A stretch of 64,000 nucleotides of DNA from JAJPJE01 sp963724985 (GCA_963724985.1 CAVRWV010000018.1:155804-219803); one strand, 5' to 3'. Counted from the stretch's first letter, positions 19,560 to 28,679 are shown. The notes: generated by a model not told the origin, from the sequence alone. Numbers and translations: made by a program.

Positions 19560-19697
19560 CTTTGTAAAGCCCAGAACTTTTAAGGAAGTTCTGCGTCTAT
19601 ATGATCAGCCTCCTGAAAGCGACAGTGAGTAAGGGGAAACGGTGAAACCCCCGCGCTATTCCTCAACGCCCCAAGCAAGCGCGGGGGTCTTTTTTTC
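19560..19697 (+). ncRNA. Candidate structured RNA or leader ending in an intrinsic terminator
   Basis: A perfect 8-bp hairpin, CAGAACTT (19572-19579) with AAGTTCTG (19586-19593), is followed by about 50 unstructured bases and then the terminator. Bases GGGG at about 19633 can pair with the CCCC arm of the terminator, giving a possible alternative fold. No known riboswitch core was recognised. It may be a small RNA, or simply the 3' untranslated end of the TPR gene. Confidence 0.35.
19647..19697 (+). terminator. Strong rho-independent terminator
   Basis: ACCCCCGCGCT (19647-19657) pairs perfectly with AGCGCGGGGGT (19678-19688) around a 20-base loop and is followed by a run of seven T. It ends the PBP/TPR transcription unit or the candidate RNA. 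Confidence 0.88.
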
Positions 19698-19701
19698 ATA
19701 G

Positions 19702-19860
19702 CTTTCAGCACTCAGCTGTCAGCATCAGCCAGCGATTGGGTAGCTAGTAGCTGGTTCCCAAGACGATCCTCTCGCGGCATTGAAGTTCGGAACCGATCTG
19801 CGGCTGGAGATTCAGAAGCGGTCCACTGAAGACTGAGTGCTGATGAGCTGACGAGCTAAA
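19702..19860. repeat. Palindromic TCAGCACTCAGC repeat
   Basis: One arm (TTCAGCACTCAGCTGTCAGC, about 19704-19723) is mirrored by GACTGAGTGCTGATGAGCTG (about 19832-19851), giving a long imperfect inverted repeat. A related palindrome fills the hscB-hscA gap at 35585-35681. Confidence 0.55.
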
Positions 19861-19862
19861 AG

Positions 19863-20486
19863 TTAAGAGCTCGCTGCCGGCGAACGCTGGCCGATGTATT
19901 CGGCGATGGCAGCCTCCAACTTTCCCTGAGATCGGAGGATGAACTCGATTGCGTCGCGGCACGCTCCGTGACCGCCCTCGTGATCGGTGATGTAGTGCGA
20001 CTCATCTTTCACTTCTTCGCGCGCATTGCGAACGGCGATGGCAAGCCCGCAATTTCGCATGATGGGCAAGTCGATAATGTCATCGCCGACGTAAGCGACT
20101 TCATCCGCCCGCAGGTTTTCTTTCTTAAGAATTTCGCGGAATACTGAAAGCTTATCCGCGATGCCCTGGTAGACGTGATTCAGCTTGAGGTCACGCGCGC
20201 GCAGCGCGACAGTCTCGGAGATACGCTTGGTGATGATGCCTGTCTTAAGGCCACCTAGACGAGCGAGCGAAATGCCAGCGCCGTCGTGCGCATTGAAGCC
20301 TTTGGCTTCGACGATGGCTTCGCTATGGATGGAGTAGCCGCCATCATCGGCGCGTGAAGCCACATGATCGGCGGTGGTGCGAGGCGCAGCGGCCGGGGCT
20401 GGGAACAGGAAGATGGTGCCGTCGGTCATCACACCATCTACGTCGAACAGAATGAGCTTGATCTTTTCCGCACGTTCTTTGGACAT
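19863..20486 (-). CDS. kdsC: KDO-8-phosphate phosphatase (HAD family, KdsC-like) with insertion
   Basis: Removes phosphate from KDO 8-phosphate. HAD motif I is FDVDGVMTDG (catalytic Asp pair), the second-step Lys/Thr region is GIITKRIS, and motif IV is YVGDDIIDLP. 207 residues with the small capless KdsC plan. Compared with the usual length of about 170-190 it carries about 30 extra residues between TDGTIF and the GFNAHDGAGI segment. The match to KdsC rather than another C1-type HAD phosphatase is supported by the nearby kdsA and kdsD. ATG 20486 is preceded by weak purines only. Confidence 0.85.
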   Translation of the reverse strand: MSKERAEKIKLILFDVDGVMTDGTIFLFPAPAAAPRTTADHVASRADDGGYSIHSEAIVEAKGFNAHDGAGISLARLGGLKTGIITKRISETVALRARDLKLNHVYQGIADKLSVFREILKKENLRADEVAYVGDDIIDLPIMRNCGLAIAVRNAREEVKDESHYITDHEGGHGACRDAIEFILRSQGKLEAAIAEYIGQRSPAASS

Positions 20487-20494
20487 AAGAAAAG

Positions 20495-20530
20495 ATTAAC
20501 CACAAAGGGCACGAAGGTCACGAAGATAAG
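20495..20530. repeat. ACCACAAAGGGCACGAAGG-type dispersed repeat
   Basis: This unit (TTAACCACAAAGGGCACGAA then GGTCACGAAG) recurs in altered form at 27950-27985 and 29951-29981. It lies in the gap just upstream of kdsC on the minus strand. Confidence 0.5.
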
Positions 20531-20533
20531 CAG

Positions 20534-20926
20534 TTAGAAATTGCCGGGAACGAAATTCTCGATGGCGAGTTTCAGGACGGCGCGACACTTTCCGCATAGC
20601 AGAAAAGTAGCGTCGCCTGCGGTCGACAGCACGCCCACTCGCAGGCTTTCACATTGTGCGCAGCCGGTGGTGGGCTCACCGGAATCGGGGTCAGGAATAT
20701 CGATGGGAGTGTCCGGATCGGTACGTCCGGTCTTTTGGTTGTTGATTTCGAAGGTGCTGCGGCAATCGGCGCAGACGTGGTTGAAGCAGCACTTGGGCTC
20801 GCACGAGTAGACGATCTCGCGTCCTCCACACTGCGGGCATACGATGACGTCTCTAAGAGGGGTGACCACAGTAGTGATTCTATCGTGAGATGAATTGGGT
20901 CTGTGGGGCGCGGATTTCAAGTACAT
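20534..20926 (-). CDS. Small zinc-ribbon protein with four CxxC pairs
   Basis: About 130 residues. Four Cys pairs are visible: CPQC, CADC (preceded by CCFNH), CAQC and CGKC, consistent with one or two zinc ribbons. No catalytic domain is seen. The start is uncertain: ATG 20926 gives MYLKSAPHRP, but GTG 20869 starts closer to the conserved part; neither has a good ribosome site. It is divergent from the secreted-protein gene at 20975. Confidence 0.6.
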   Translation of the reverse strand: MYLKSAPHRPNSSHDRITTVVTPLRDVIVCPQCGGREIVYSCEPKCCFNHVCADCRSTFEINNQKTGRTDPDTPIDIPDPDSGEPTTGCAQCESLRVGVLSTAGDATFLLCGKCRAVLKLAIENFVPGNF

Positions 20927-20974
20927 CGAAATGGCGATACAATCCGCAGAGCAGTCTTCTCCGGAGTACCTCGA

Positions 20975-22675
20975 ATGAAGTCTGGTGTGGCGTTTTTCTC
21001 CCTTGTGCTCCTGAGCTCCCTCGGGTGTGTTGCACAGACGCAAGAGACGGCCACGCCACAGACGCAAGCGGCTGCTTCGGGAGCTCCTGCTCCTACGACG
21101 CCCGCTTCTGCGATCCCTGCGGCCGGCGCCTCAGATCCCAAGACCACAAAGCCTGATCCAAAGAAGAAGAATGAGGCGCCAGATACAAGAGAGGATCCGG
21201 CGGCCGCGCACAAGCAGCAGATTGTCGATCTACTGGAGCGGAGCCACGCCGCCAACGACGAAGTTCTTCCCGATCAGAAAGCTACGCTACTGGCGCGCCA
21301 GATCAGCATGATTTCGCGGTTGAATTCGGACAGTGCGGAAAAGTGGGCGCAGGAACTGTTTCAGTTGGGAGACGATCAGGCGGACGATCAGAAGCGTGCG
21401 CGCATGCAGGTGATGGCGATACAGATGGTGGCGCAGGGTGATCCGGAGTTTGGGTTGAAGCTTCTGCACCAAATCAAGCCAGTGGCAGAGACGGATTCGA
21501 CAGCCCTGGTTTCCGCAAACATGATTAGCGTGGCTGCCAGTGCGGTTTTTCAGGGACTTGGCGCGACGAAAAGGGAGAATCGCAGCTGCCGCGTTTGCGC
21601 CAGGAAGCGTTGCGACTGGCTGCTGAGAGCCAATATCCCTACAGCGCCATGGGCAGTGTCGCCATGGAGCTGGTTCGCGACCACAGGCGAGGGGAATCTG
21701 GTTCCAGCGAGGCCCAAGGTTCGCTGATGGAATCAGTGTTCGACGAAGCTGTCACCAACTATGAGCGAAGTGTTCCGACGTGGTCGGGGAATTCGGACTT
21801 TGGACGGATGGTGCAGCGGCTCGCTTACCAGCTTCCAAAAGAGAAGGTGCGGCATGCGCTGGAAGTTTTCGTGAACAACGTGCAGACCACGCCAGCGCCT
21901 TCGGAGTCTGGATGAAAGTGGATTCGGGCGCGGGCGCGACGCAGATGAGCGATCCGGTGGAGATATCACTGTATCCATTTATGTCACTGATGAACGAGTT
22001 TGATCCGGAGCTGATGAAGCAAGTAGTGGAAGCGCACCCAAAGCTGGCGCAGAATGCGGCAACGGGGGCTGTGTCGGCTTCCGTCTATGGGGTTACGCGG
22101 GATCGGGAACGGGGCGCAGGTCTGATGCGAACCAGATGACGCGGCTACGCGCGCAGGGAATGGCGAGCTGGAATCCGGACAACGCGTTGGCAATGACGCA
22201 GAGCATTACCGATCCGAATATGCGTGCGGTGACCATGGGCAGCGTGGCGGAGCGAATTGCAGGCGACGATTCAAGCCGCGCGATGCAATTGCTTGATCAG
22301 GCGCAAAAGACTGCCGGCGACTCGCAGGATCTCAAGACCGAGTTGCAACTGGCGGCTTCGCGGGCGGAGGTTGCACAAGCAACGAATAACGGTGCGATGT
22401 TGCGCGAGTCTTTGCGGAAAGGCTTCGAGATTGGCGATCAGTTGCTGCGACAGGAACAGGACAACAACCAGGGACAGGTCTCGTGGTACATGCTGGGCTC
22501 GCTGGTGCAAACCGGAATCAAGAGCGATCCGGATCTAACGCTGGCGTACATCAATAGTTTTTCCCTTCCTTATGTGCGCGCGGAGCTTCTGATGGATGCG
22601 GCGCAGGCACTGCGTTTTGGCGATTTGCGCGGTTCGCGGGGGCGGTCGGTCAGGACTGCGAGTATTTCCAACTAG
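20975..22675 (+). CDS. Large secreted helical-repeat protein, broken by three frameshifts
   Basis: ATG 20975 starts a signal sequence (VAFFSLVLLSSLGCVAQ) and an Ala/Pro/Lys-rich linker. The helical part then breaks near 21560, 21905 and 22100, and each time reading resumes in the next frame: RDEKGESQLPRLRQEALRLA, then MSDPVEISLYPFMSLMNEFD, then SDANQMTRLRAQGMASWNPD. All three shifts go the same way, so the joined length is a whole number of codons (about 566). The helices resemble TPR or HEAT-type packing, with no known family. The true end may lie further on: an open frame without a start continues to 22921. Cause of the breaks, error or decay, is not decidable here. Confidence 0.55.
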
Positions 22676-23072
22676 ACAATCAATCGAGCCGCTTGTGATG
22701 TTCGGCCCGGCGCTGGTCGGCAGCGTTCAGGGGATTGCGGCAGAGATGGCCCCAGCGGTGACAAGGGCGAAGGCACGCTTTTTGCAACGGCGGCGTTGTT
22801 CATTGGTGGCGACGGGGTCCTGTACGGCGCCTGGGTGGCGAAGTCTCCGGTCAACTATCCCCTTTCATCTCATGCAAATGCGGCGGCAGCGCACCCGGTC
22901 CGTGGCGTGACAACCGAATAGGGCGACGCGTGGTCCGAGCGATTTTTTCTCAAGAAAGTGGAATAGATTCTGGAATAAATGTAACGCCCTCTGTAGAACT
23001 GTCATCCAACTTTTGATCTGAATGCCGGGCTCTGATGTTCCGGCGCAGTATGCCTGTATGTGAGGCCAGGGA
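22676..23072. other. Gap upstream of egtB with a possible coding remnant
   Basis: In the same frame as the end of the preceding gene there is an open stretch to a TAG at 22919-22921 that reads like protein (GEGTLFATAALFIGGDG, then VLYGAWVAKSPVNYPLSSHA). No start codon with a ribosome site is present. It could be the missing end of the preceding broken gene. The last 150 bp hold nothing recognisable. Confidence 0.3.
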
Positions 23073-24356
23073 ATGAATGCTATCCAGCAATGGGCGCCTG
23101 GGGGAATTCTCGATCTGTCAGGTGCCAGAAATAGTTTGGCGCGCTGTTACATGGAAGTGCGCAAGACCACGGAGTCGATCTGTCGACTCTTATCGGCAGA
23201 AGACCAGATGGTGCAGTCGATGCCGGATGCGAGTCCTGCGAAATGGCACCAGGCGCACACCACATGGTTTTTCGAAACTTTCCTCTTGATTCCTTACCTT
23301 CGCGATTATCAGCCATTCCATCCTGATTTCCAGTATGTGTTCAATTCCTACTACAAGGGATTGGGAGCGCATCCGAATCGCGCGTATCGCGGCCTGTTTT
23401 CGCGGCCAGCGCTCGAACAGGTTCAGAAGTACCGCGCGCACGTCGATCAGCACTTGATGGAGTTGCTGGAATCGGGCGATCTGGCAGAGTTCGGAGATGC
23501 GGTGCAGCTTGGCTTGAATCACGAGCAGCAGCATCAAGAATTGATCCTGACCGACATCAAGCATGCATTTTGGAGCCAGCCATTGCGGCCGGCGTATGCG
23601 CAGCCGACACCTTCGCCAGAGACGCGCGAGCGTGGCGTGAGCTGGTTCGGATTCGATGCCGGGCTCTACAACATTGGGTATGAAGGCGAAGCCTTTGCGT
23701 TCGATAACGAACGGCCGCGGCACCAGGCGTATCTGAATGAATTTCAGATCGCATCACGACTCGTAACGAACGCCGAGTACATGGCGTTCATGAATGACGA
23801 TGGCTATCTGCGTCCGGAACTGTGGCTCTCCGATGGATGGGACACGATGAACGCGCAAGGATGGCGCGCGCCGCTCTACTGGGAGCATCAGGGGGACGAG
23901 TGGATGACGTTCACTGCGGCTGGCATGCAGAAGGTGAATCCGCGCGAACCAGTGAGTCATGTGAGCTTCTACGAGGCCGATGCATACGCGCGCTGGGCGA
24001 AAGCGCGACTCGCAACGGAAACGGAGTGGGAAGTGGTGGCGGCGAATGTTCCGATGGATGGCAATTTTCTGGAGGGCGGATATCTGCATCCAATTCCCGA
24101 GCCGGAGAGAGAGGGCGCGCCACAGCAGATATTTGGCGATGTATGGGAGTGGACGGCGAGTCCGTATGTTGGCTATCCGGGATTCGCGCCGAATACCGGC
24201 GCGCTGGGCGAATATAACGGCAAGTTCATGGCGAACCAGATGGTGCTGCGCGGAGGATCGTGTGTAACTCCGGCTTCGCACATGCGCGCAACCTACCGCA
24301 ACTTCTTCCCACCGCATACGCGGTGGCAATACTCCGGAATACGGCTGGCGAAATGA
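23073..24356 (+). CDS. egtB: Ergothioneine biosynthesis sulfoxide synthase EgtB
   Basis: Non-heme iron enzyme that forms the C-S bond between hercynine and a thiol donor. The 427 residues show an N-terminal DinB-like four-helix domain with WHQAH (H59, H62) and the iron motif HEQQHQE (H150, H154, E156), then a formylglycine-generating-enzyme-like domain (about 200-427) with PVSHVSFYEADAYARWAKAR, GDVWEWTASPY and VLRGGSC. The order is standard for EgtB. The stop overlaps the egtD start by four bases (ATGA), so the two genes are translationally coupled. Confidence 0.93.
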   Translation: MNAIQQWAPGGILDLSGARNSLARCYMEVRKTTESICRLLSAEDQMVQSMPDASPAKWHQAHTTWFFETFLLIPYLRDYQPFHPDFQYVFNSYYKGLGAHPNRAYRGLFSRPALEQVQKYRAHVDQHLMELLESGDLAEFGDAVQLGLNHEQQHQELILTDIKHAFWSQPLRPAYAQPTPSPETRERGVSWFGFDAGLYNIGYEGEAFAFDNERPRHQAYLNEFQIASRLVTNAEYMAFMNDDGYLRPELWLSDGWDTMNAQGWRAPLYWEHQGDEWMTFTAAGMQKVNPREPVSHVSFYEADAYARWAKARLATETEWEVVAANVPMDGNFLEGGYLHPIPEPEREGAPQQIFGDVWEWTASPYVGYPGFAPNTGALGEYNGKFMANQMVLRGGSCVTPASHMRATYRNFFPPHTRWQYSGIRLAK

Positions 24357-25342
24357 GCGCATACGAAAGAGCAGAACACGCAGTTTCTCCCATTGCAGAA
24401 GATGTTCTTCCAGGGCTGACGAGAACGCCGAAGTCGCTTCCACCGAAGCTCTTCTACGACGCCGCGGGCTCCGACCTATTCGAGCTGATCACGGAGTTGC
24501 CGGAATACTATCTGACGCGAACCGAAGCTGGCATCCTCAAGGAGTTTGCGGGAGAGATGCTGGAAGCTGCCGGAGACGATATCACGCTAGTGGAGTTGGG
24601 TGCGGGAACGGCAACGAAGACACGTACAGTGATCCGCGAACTGCTGAAGCGGCAACGACGCGTGAAGTTTTATCCGATCGATGTTTCGCGTTCGGCGCTG
24701 GAGGATGCGGCGCGCAGTTTGAACGGAGATTTTCCGGGACTGGAGATGCATCCCGTCGTGGCGGATTATTGCGAAGGCCTGGACGGAATTGCGAACAGTG
24801 CCGGACGAAAGCTGGTGCTGTACCTCGGGTCGAGTATCGGCAACTTCGAGCCCATGCAGGCGGGTGCGGTGTTGCATAGCGTCAGGAATTCTCTGCGCGA
24901 GGGTGATGCGCTGCTGCTGGGAACCGACCTGGTGAAAAGCGAAAGCGTGCTGGTACCGGCGTACGACGACGCTCAGGGAGTGACGGCACGATTCAACAAG
25001 AACATGCTGGCAAGAATCAACCGCGAACTGGGCGGCGATTTCGATTTGAACGCGTTCCGGCATGTGGCGATCTGGAATCCGAAGTGTTCGCGTATCGAGA
25101 TTTACCTGGAGAGCACGCGCGAGCAGACGGTGAACATCGACGCGCTCGGACTACGTGTGCACTTCGATCGCGGCGAACGAATGCATACCGAGAACAGTTA
25201 CAAGTTCACGCCACACATGGTGCGGTCGATCCTGAGTATGGGCGGCTTCGAATTGGAGCGGAGCTGGACCGATCGGAGAGAGTGGTTCGCGCTGCATCAT
25301 GGCGAGAGCGAGGTGATGGATCCACGGGAACAGTTGTGGTAG
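24353..25342 (+). CDS. egtD: Histidine N-alpha-trimethyltransferase EgtD
   Basis: S-adenosylmethionine-dependent enzyme that trimethylates histidine to hercynine, the EgtB substrate. 329 residues. The SAM-binding loop is VELGAGTATKTR and a second family marker is LYLGSSIGNF; KLFYDAAGSDLFELITELPE near the N-terminus is typical. The start ATG lies inside the last codons of egtB. No egtA, egtC or egtE is adjacent, so the thiol donor and the final lyase are not defined by this locus. Confidence 0.94.
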   Translation: MSAYERAEHAVSPIAEDVLPGLTRTPKSLPPKLFYDAAGSDLFELITELPEYYLTRTEAGILKEFAGEMLEAAGDDITLVELGAGTATKTRTVIRELLKRQRRVKFYPIDVSRSALEDAARSLNGDFPGLEMHPVVADYCEGLDGIANSAGRKLVLYLGSSIGNFEPMQAGAVLHSVRNSLREGDALLLGTDLVKSESVLVPAYDDAQGVTARFNKNMLARINRELGGDFDLNAFRHVAIWNPKCSRIEIYLESTREQTVNIDALGLRVHFDRGERMHTENSYKFTPHMVRSILSMGGFELERSWTDRREWFALHHGESEVMDPREQLW

Positions 25343-25400
25343 CGATAGGGTTCCCTCGCTCCGCTCGGGATGACAGATCCTCGCTGGCGCTCGGATCGAT
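25343..25400. repeat. CTCGCTCCGCTCGGGATGACAG-type repeat
   Basis: The short gap between the convergent egtD and cca genes is made of GGTTCCCTCGCTCCGCTCGG, GATGACAGATC and CTCGCTGGCGCTCGG units. These are related to the 93-bp repeat at 8560-8783 and to 26870-26920. Confidence 0.6.
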
Positions 25401-25409
25401 ACTTTCTTT

Positions 25410-26795
25410 CTACTTCGGAAATTCCTCGGTCACGAACGCCAGTGCTTCTTCCTTGCTTCGCAAAGTCCCTTCCAACTGGCGGTCTTCCACGGCGGTCAGG
25501 ATCTCTTTGAAGCGTGGGCTAGGCTCGTAGCCTGCGGAGATCAGATCGCGCCCGGTGATTAGCGGCTGAGGGCGAATCTCGTCCGGTGGCGTTTCATTCA
25601 GCTTCTGTTTCGCAAAATCGTAGAGATCGAGCTTGCCGTGACTGGCGAGACAATCGGCGCGATGCAGGGCCAGGTGCTCGTCGAACTTCGGCAGGCGCAG
25701 GAAGCGCTTGAGCGTCGACTCTTTCATCTTCAGCGTGTCTGCGAACTTCATGTGATTGTCGACGAGTGCGAGGATCTGCTCGGTCTCCTCGTTCGACATG
25801 CGTAGTCGACGCGCAATGGCCGCGGCCATGCGAACTCCAACGTCAACATGCCCGTCAAAGCGGATGCGATCGGGTGCGATGCGAAATGTCGGCGGTTTTC
25901 CCACGTCGTGCAACAGCATTCCCCAGGCCAGAGTGGGTGAAGCTCCGAGCTCAAGCTGATCTAACAGCATCAGCGTGTGAATCCAGACGTCGCCTTCAGG
26001 GTGATACTGCGGCGGCTGCTCGACGCCTTTCATGTTTTCAATCTCGGGCAGCAGTTCATGCAACAGGCCGGACTCGTCCAGCAGTTCGAAGGCACGACGC
26101 GCATGACCCTCGGTGAGCATCTTCGTGAGTTCGTCGCGAATACGCTCTCGGCTGACCTGGTGAATTTCAGACGCGAGTTCCTGAATTGCAGCGAAGGTCG
26201 CCGGATCGATGGTGTATTCGAAGCGCGCGGCGAAGCGGATGGCGCGCAGCATACGCAGCTTGTCTTCGCGAAAGCGCCGTCCAGGATCTCCAATGGCACG
26301 AATGAGTTTGCGGTCGAGATCTTCGCGGCCGCCGACAAAGTCGAGCACGCGGTCGCCATCCAGCGGGTCCATGAGCAGGCCGTTGATGGTGAAATCTCGA
26401 CGCTGTACGTCTTCGCGCGGATCGGTGCTGTAGGTAACCTGGTTGGGATGGCGGCCATCGGAGTAGATGCCGTCGTTGCGGAAGGTCGCAACCTCGATTG
26501 CCTTGTGCTTGGCGGCTTCGCCGGGAGTTTCGTCCGGATGCGCTTCTACAGCATGTGCGAGATCGGCGCGAGTCAGATGATCAACGGGAACGAGCACGAC
26601 TCCAAATTGCGCACCGACAGCGTAGGTTTCCGGGAAGATGCGCATGACCTGCTGCGGAACGGCATCGGTTGCAACATCGTAATCGGCGGGTTCGCGGCCG
26701 AGCAGCAGATCGCGCACGCACCCGCCAACCAGGTAAGCCTGGTGTCCGTGAGCACGGAGAGTGCGAACGACCGAGATGGCAGCTTGCTTGACCAC
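25410..26795 (-). CDS. cca: CCA tRNA nucleotidyltransferase / poly(A) polymerase family protein with HD domain
   Basis: Adds or repairs the 3' CCA of tRNA. Of 461 residues, the nucleotidyltransferase head has LVGGCVRDLLLGREPADYDV and RRDFTINGLLMDP; the neck shows LRMLRAIRFAARF, the usual nucleotide-recognition region. An HD domain follows (about 265-390; LLHDVGKPP, and DNHMKF). The poly(A) polymerase and CCA-adding enzymes of this class are hard to tell apart by eye; CCA addition is the likelier role. GTG 26795 is the start; its upstream region is repeat DNA without a clear ribosome site. Confidence 0.88.
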   Translation of the reverse strand: MVKQAAISVVRTLRAHGHQAYLVGGCVRDLLLGREPADYDVATDAVPQQVMRIFPETYAVGAQFGVVLVPVDHLTRADLAHAVEAHPDETPGEAAKHKAIEVATFRNDGIYSDGRHPNQVTYSTDPREDVQRRDFTINGLLMDPLDGDRVLDFVGGREDLDRKLIRAIGDPGRRFREDKLRMLRAIRFAARFEYTIDPATFAAIQELASEIHQVSRERIRDELTKMLTEGHARRAFELLDESGLLHELLPEIENMKGVEQPPQYHPEGDVWIHTLMLLDQLELGASPTLAWGMLLHDVGKPPTFRIAPDRIRFDGHVDVGVRMAAAIARRLRMSNEETEQILALVDNHMKFADTLKMKESTLKRFLRLPKFDEHLALHRADCLASHGKLDLYDFAKQKLNETPPDEIRPQPLITGRDLISAGYEPSPRFKEILTAVEDRQLEGTLRSKEEALAFVTEEFPK

Positions 26796-26802
26796 GACTT
26801 AA

Positions 26803-26834
26803 TGGTAATCGGGTAAATGGTAATCGGGTAATCG
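26803..26834. repeat. GGTAATCGGGTAAT-type tandem repeat
   Basis: Tandem units TGGTAATCGGGTAAATGGTA and ATCGGGTAATCGAAAG. The same unit occurs at 27926-27943, 34125-34157 and 38032-38056. Confidence 0.7.
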
Positions 26835-26997
26835 AAAGCGCGTTGGCCCTCAAGAGTTGTGGTGGGGATAGGGTTCCCTCGCTCCGCTAGGGATGACAGA
26901 ATCCTCGCCTGCGGCTCGGAAGGGAAGGAGTCATAGTCATAGCTAGAGGATTACAATCGTGGGCTCTCCATGTACGAACGGTGTATGAGGGTGAAAA

Positions 26998-27939
26998 ATG
27001 GCAAATATAGAAAAGCAGTTTCCTCGACTGAAGGAGTTTGCTGCTCGCTATCGAGTTGAAAAGGGCAAAGGCTTCCGATTGAAAGACTATGACCCCGATG
27101 ATACCGGGGGCCTGCGGTCGGAGACGAAGAAAGAGGCGCAAGACCTCCTGCAACGGGGCATTGAGTCAATGGCTGACCTGCAGGACAAACTTTACGCCGA
27201 GGATCGCAGGGGCCTACTGCTGATCTTCCAGGCGATGGATGCGGCCGGAAAAGATGGCACGATCAAGCATGTGATGTCGGGATTGAATCCGCAAGGTGTG
27301 CAGGTGTACTCGTTCAAGAGTCCTTCGGCGGAAGAATTGGATCACGATTTTCTCTGGCGGACTTCCAAGTGCCTGCCGGAACGCGGACGAATCGGCATTT
27401 TTAATCGCTCGTATTACGAGGAAGTGCTGGTGGTGAAGGTGCATCCGGAGTTTCTACATTCCCAGAAACTGCCAAAAGACCTGATCACGAAGCACATATG
27501 GGAGCAGCGGTACGACGACATCAACAGTTTCGAGAAATATCTCTCGAACAATGGAATCGTCGTGCGGAAATTCTTCTTGAATGTGTCCAAGAAAGAACAA
27601 AAGAGGCGCTTTCTTTCCCGGTTAGATGATGTGCACAAGAACTGGAAGTTTTCGACTTCCGATCTCAAGGAACGTGGATTCTGGGGCGACTACCAGGATG
27701 CGTACGAGGAGATGATCAAGAACACCGCGAGCGAACATGCGCCGTGGTACGTGGTTCCCGCGGACAATAAGTGGTTCACGCGACTCGTGGTAGGGGCCGT
27801 GGTGGTGGACACACTGATCAAGCTTGATCCGAAATATCCGAAAATGGATAAGGCCAAACTTGCCGATCTGGAGAAGGCGAAAGAGATGCTGACCGGGATC
27901 AAGCCGGAAGAGCCTGAGGAAAAATTGGTAATTGGGTAA
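26998..27939 (+). CDS. Polyphosphate kinase 2 family protein
   Basis: Transfers phosphate between polyphosphate and nucleotides. The 313 residues show the PPK2 P-loop region FQAMDAAGKDGTIKHVMSGL, the lid/motif FNRSYYEEVLVVKVHPEF and KKEQKRRFLSRLDD. Class (ADP, AMP or GDP acceptor) cannot be fixed by eye. GAGG lies 7 bases before ATG 26998. The last residues (KLVIG) are encoded by the GGTAATTGGGTAAT repeat, so the original C-terminus may have been a little different. It stands alone between repeat-rich gaps. Confidence 0.9.
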   Translation: MANIEKQFPRLKEFAARYRVEKGKGFRLKDYDPDDTGGLRSETKKEAQDLLQRGIESMADLQDKLYAEDRRGLLLIFQAMDAAGKDGTIKHVMSGLNPQGVQVYSFKSPSAEELDHDFLWRTSKCLPERGRIGIFNRSYYEEVLVVKVHPEFLHSQKLPKDLITKHIWEQRYDDINSFEKYLSNNGIVVRKFFLNVSKKEQKRRFLSRLDDVHKNWKFSTSDLKERGFWGDYQDAYEEMIKNTASEHAPWYVVPADNKWFTRLVVGAVVVDTLIKLDPKYPKMDKAKLADLEKAKEMLTGIKPEEPEEKLVIG

Positions 27940-27985
27940 TTCAAAACACTTAACCACAGAGGACACAAAGGAACACAAAGTGAAG
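27926..27985. repeat. Two repeat types back to back after the PPK2 gene
   Basis: A GGTAATTGGGTAATTC unit (27926-27943), which also encodes the end of the kinase, is followed by TTAACCACAGAGGACACAAA and GGAACACAAAG (about 27950-27980), a member of the CCACAAAGG family also seen at 20495 and 29951. Confidence 0.65.
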
Positions 27986-28027
27986 TCTTAGTTACCCTTC
28001 GTGTTCTTCGTGGTAACGCCGTTTTAT

Positions 28028-28679
28028 TCAGTCCGTGGTGCGAGTTCCTGACAGTAGCGCCAACTCGCGCCATTTCCAGTGACAGTCGACGTCGTTGAAG
28101 CCGATTTCGCGCAGCCATGTGAGCTGCGCATGCAGGTCGTACAGTTTGTTCGAGGGGTCTTCGGTTTCCGACGTGTACCCGATCGCCGACAAAAACTGAG
28201 TGTGTAATGCCGGAGTCGCTGAGGCGACGTGCTCGAGATTGCAGAAGACTCCGCCGGGATTCAGACGCGCGAAGATTTCAGTGTAGAGGTCGCGTTTGCG
28301 CGCATGGATCGAGGTGATGGATTGCGAAGCTGGAGACGATCGCATCGAATGTCCCAAATTCGGGAAGCGGTTGGCTAAGGTCGTGTTCGATAACCTGGAC
28401 GCGCGGATTGGGCGCGAAGCGATGATGCAGACGGTCGAGCATCGTCGGAGAGAAGTCGAGCGCGACGGCTTCGGCGTCCGGACGGTCGGCAAGAACAAGG
28501 GCGAGCAGGCGACCGTCGCCGCTGCCAAGGTCGAGGATGCGGTTCGCGGTTGGCGGAACACATTCAAGCAGGGTCCGCTCGCCTTCCGTGCGGTGGGGGA
28601 TCGTATCCGCCCGGGAGAGATAGTCGAGTGCGTGTTCGGATGAAGTCCAGAGATTGACGCCTGCGAAATCGGTCGACAA
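28028..28679 (-). CDS. Class I SAM-dependent methyltransferase, one frameshift near 28305
   Basis: From ATG 28679 the SAM-binding motif I is ILDLGSGDGRLLAL and the acidic strand end is AVALDFS; FDAIVSSFAIHHL is the post-motif II strand. The frame then fails, and the next frame supplies ARKRDLYTEIFARLNPGGVF and the rest of the fold to the stop at 28028. One extra base near 28300-28310 joins them into about 216 residues. The methyl acceptor is unknown. It is divergent from tsaD across a 120-bp regulatory gap. Confidence 0.75.

Noticed and set aside
25977..26816. 279-codon plus-strand frame over the CCA enzyme gene
   Set aside because: It mirrors the conserved minus-strand gene and has no ribosome site.
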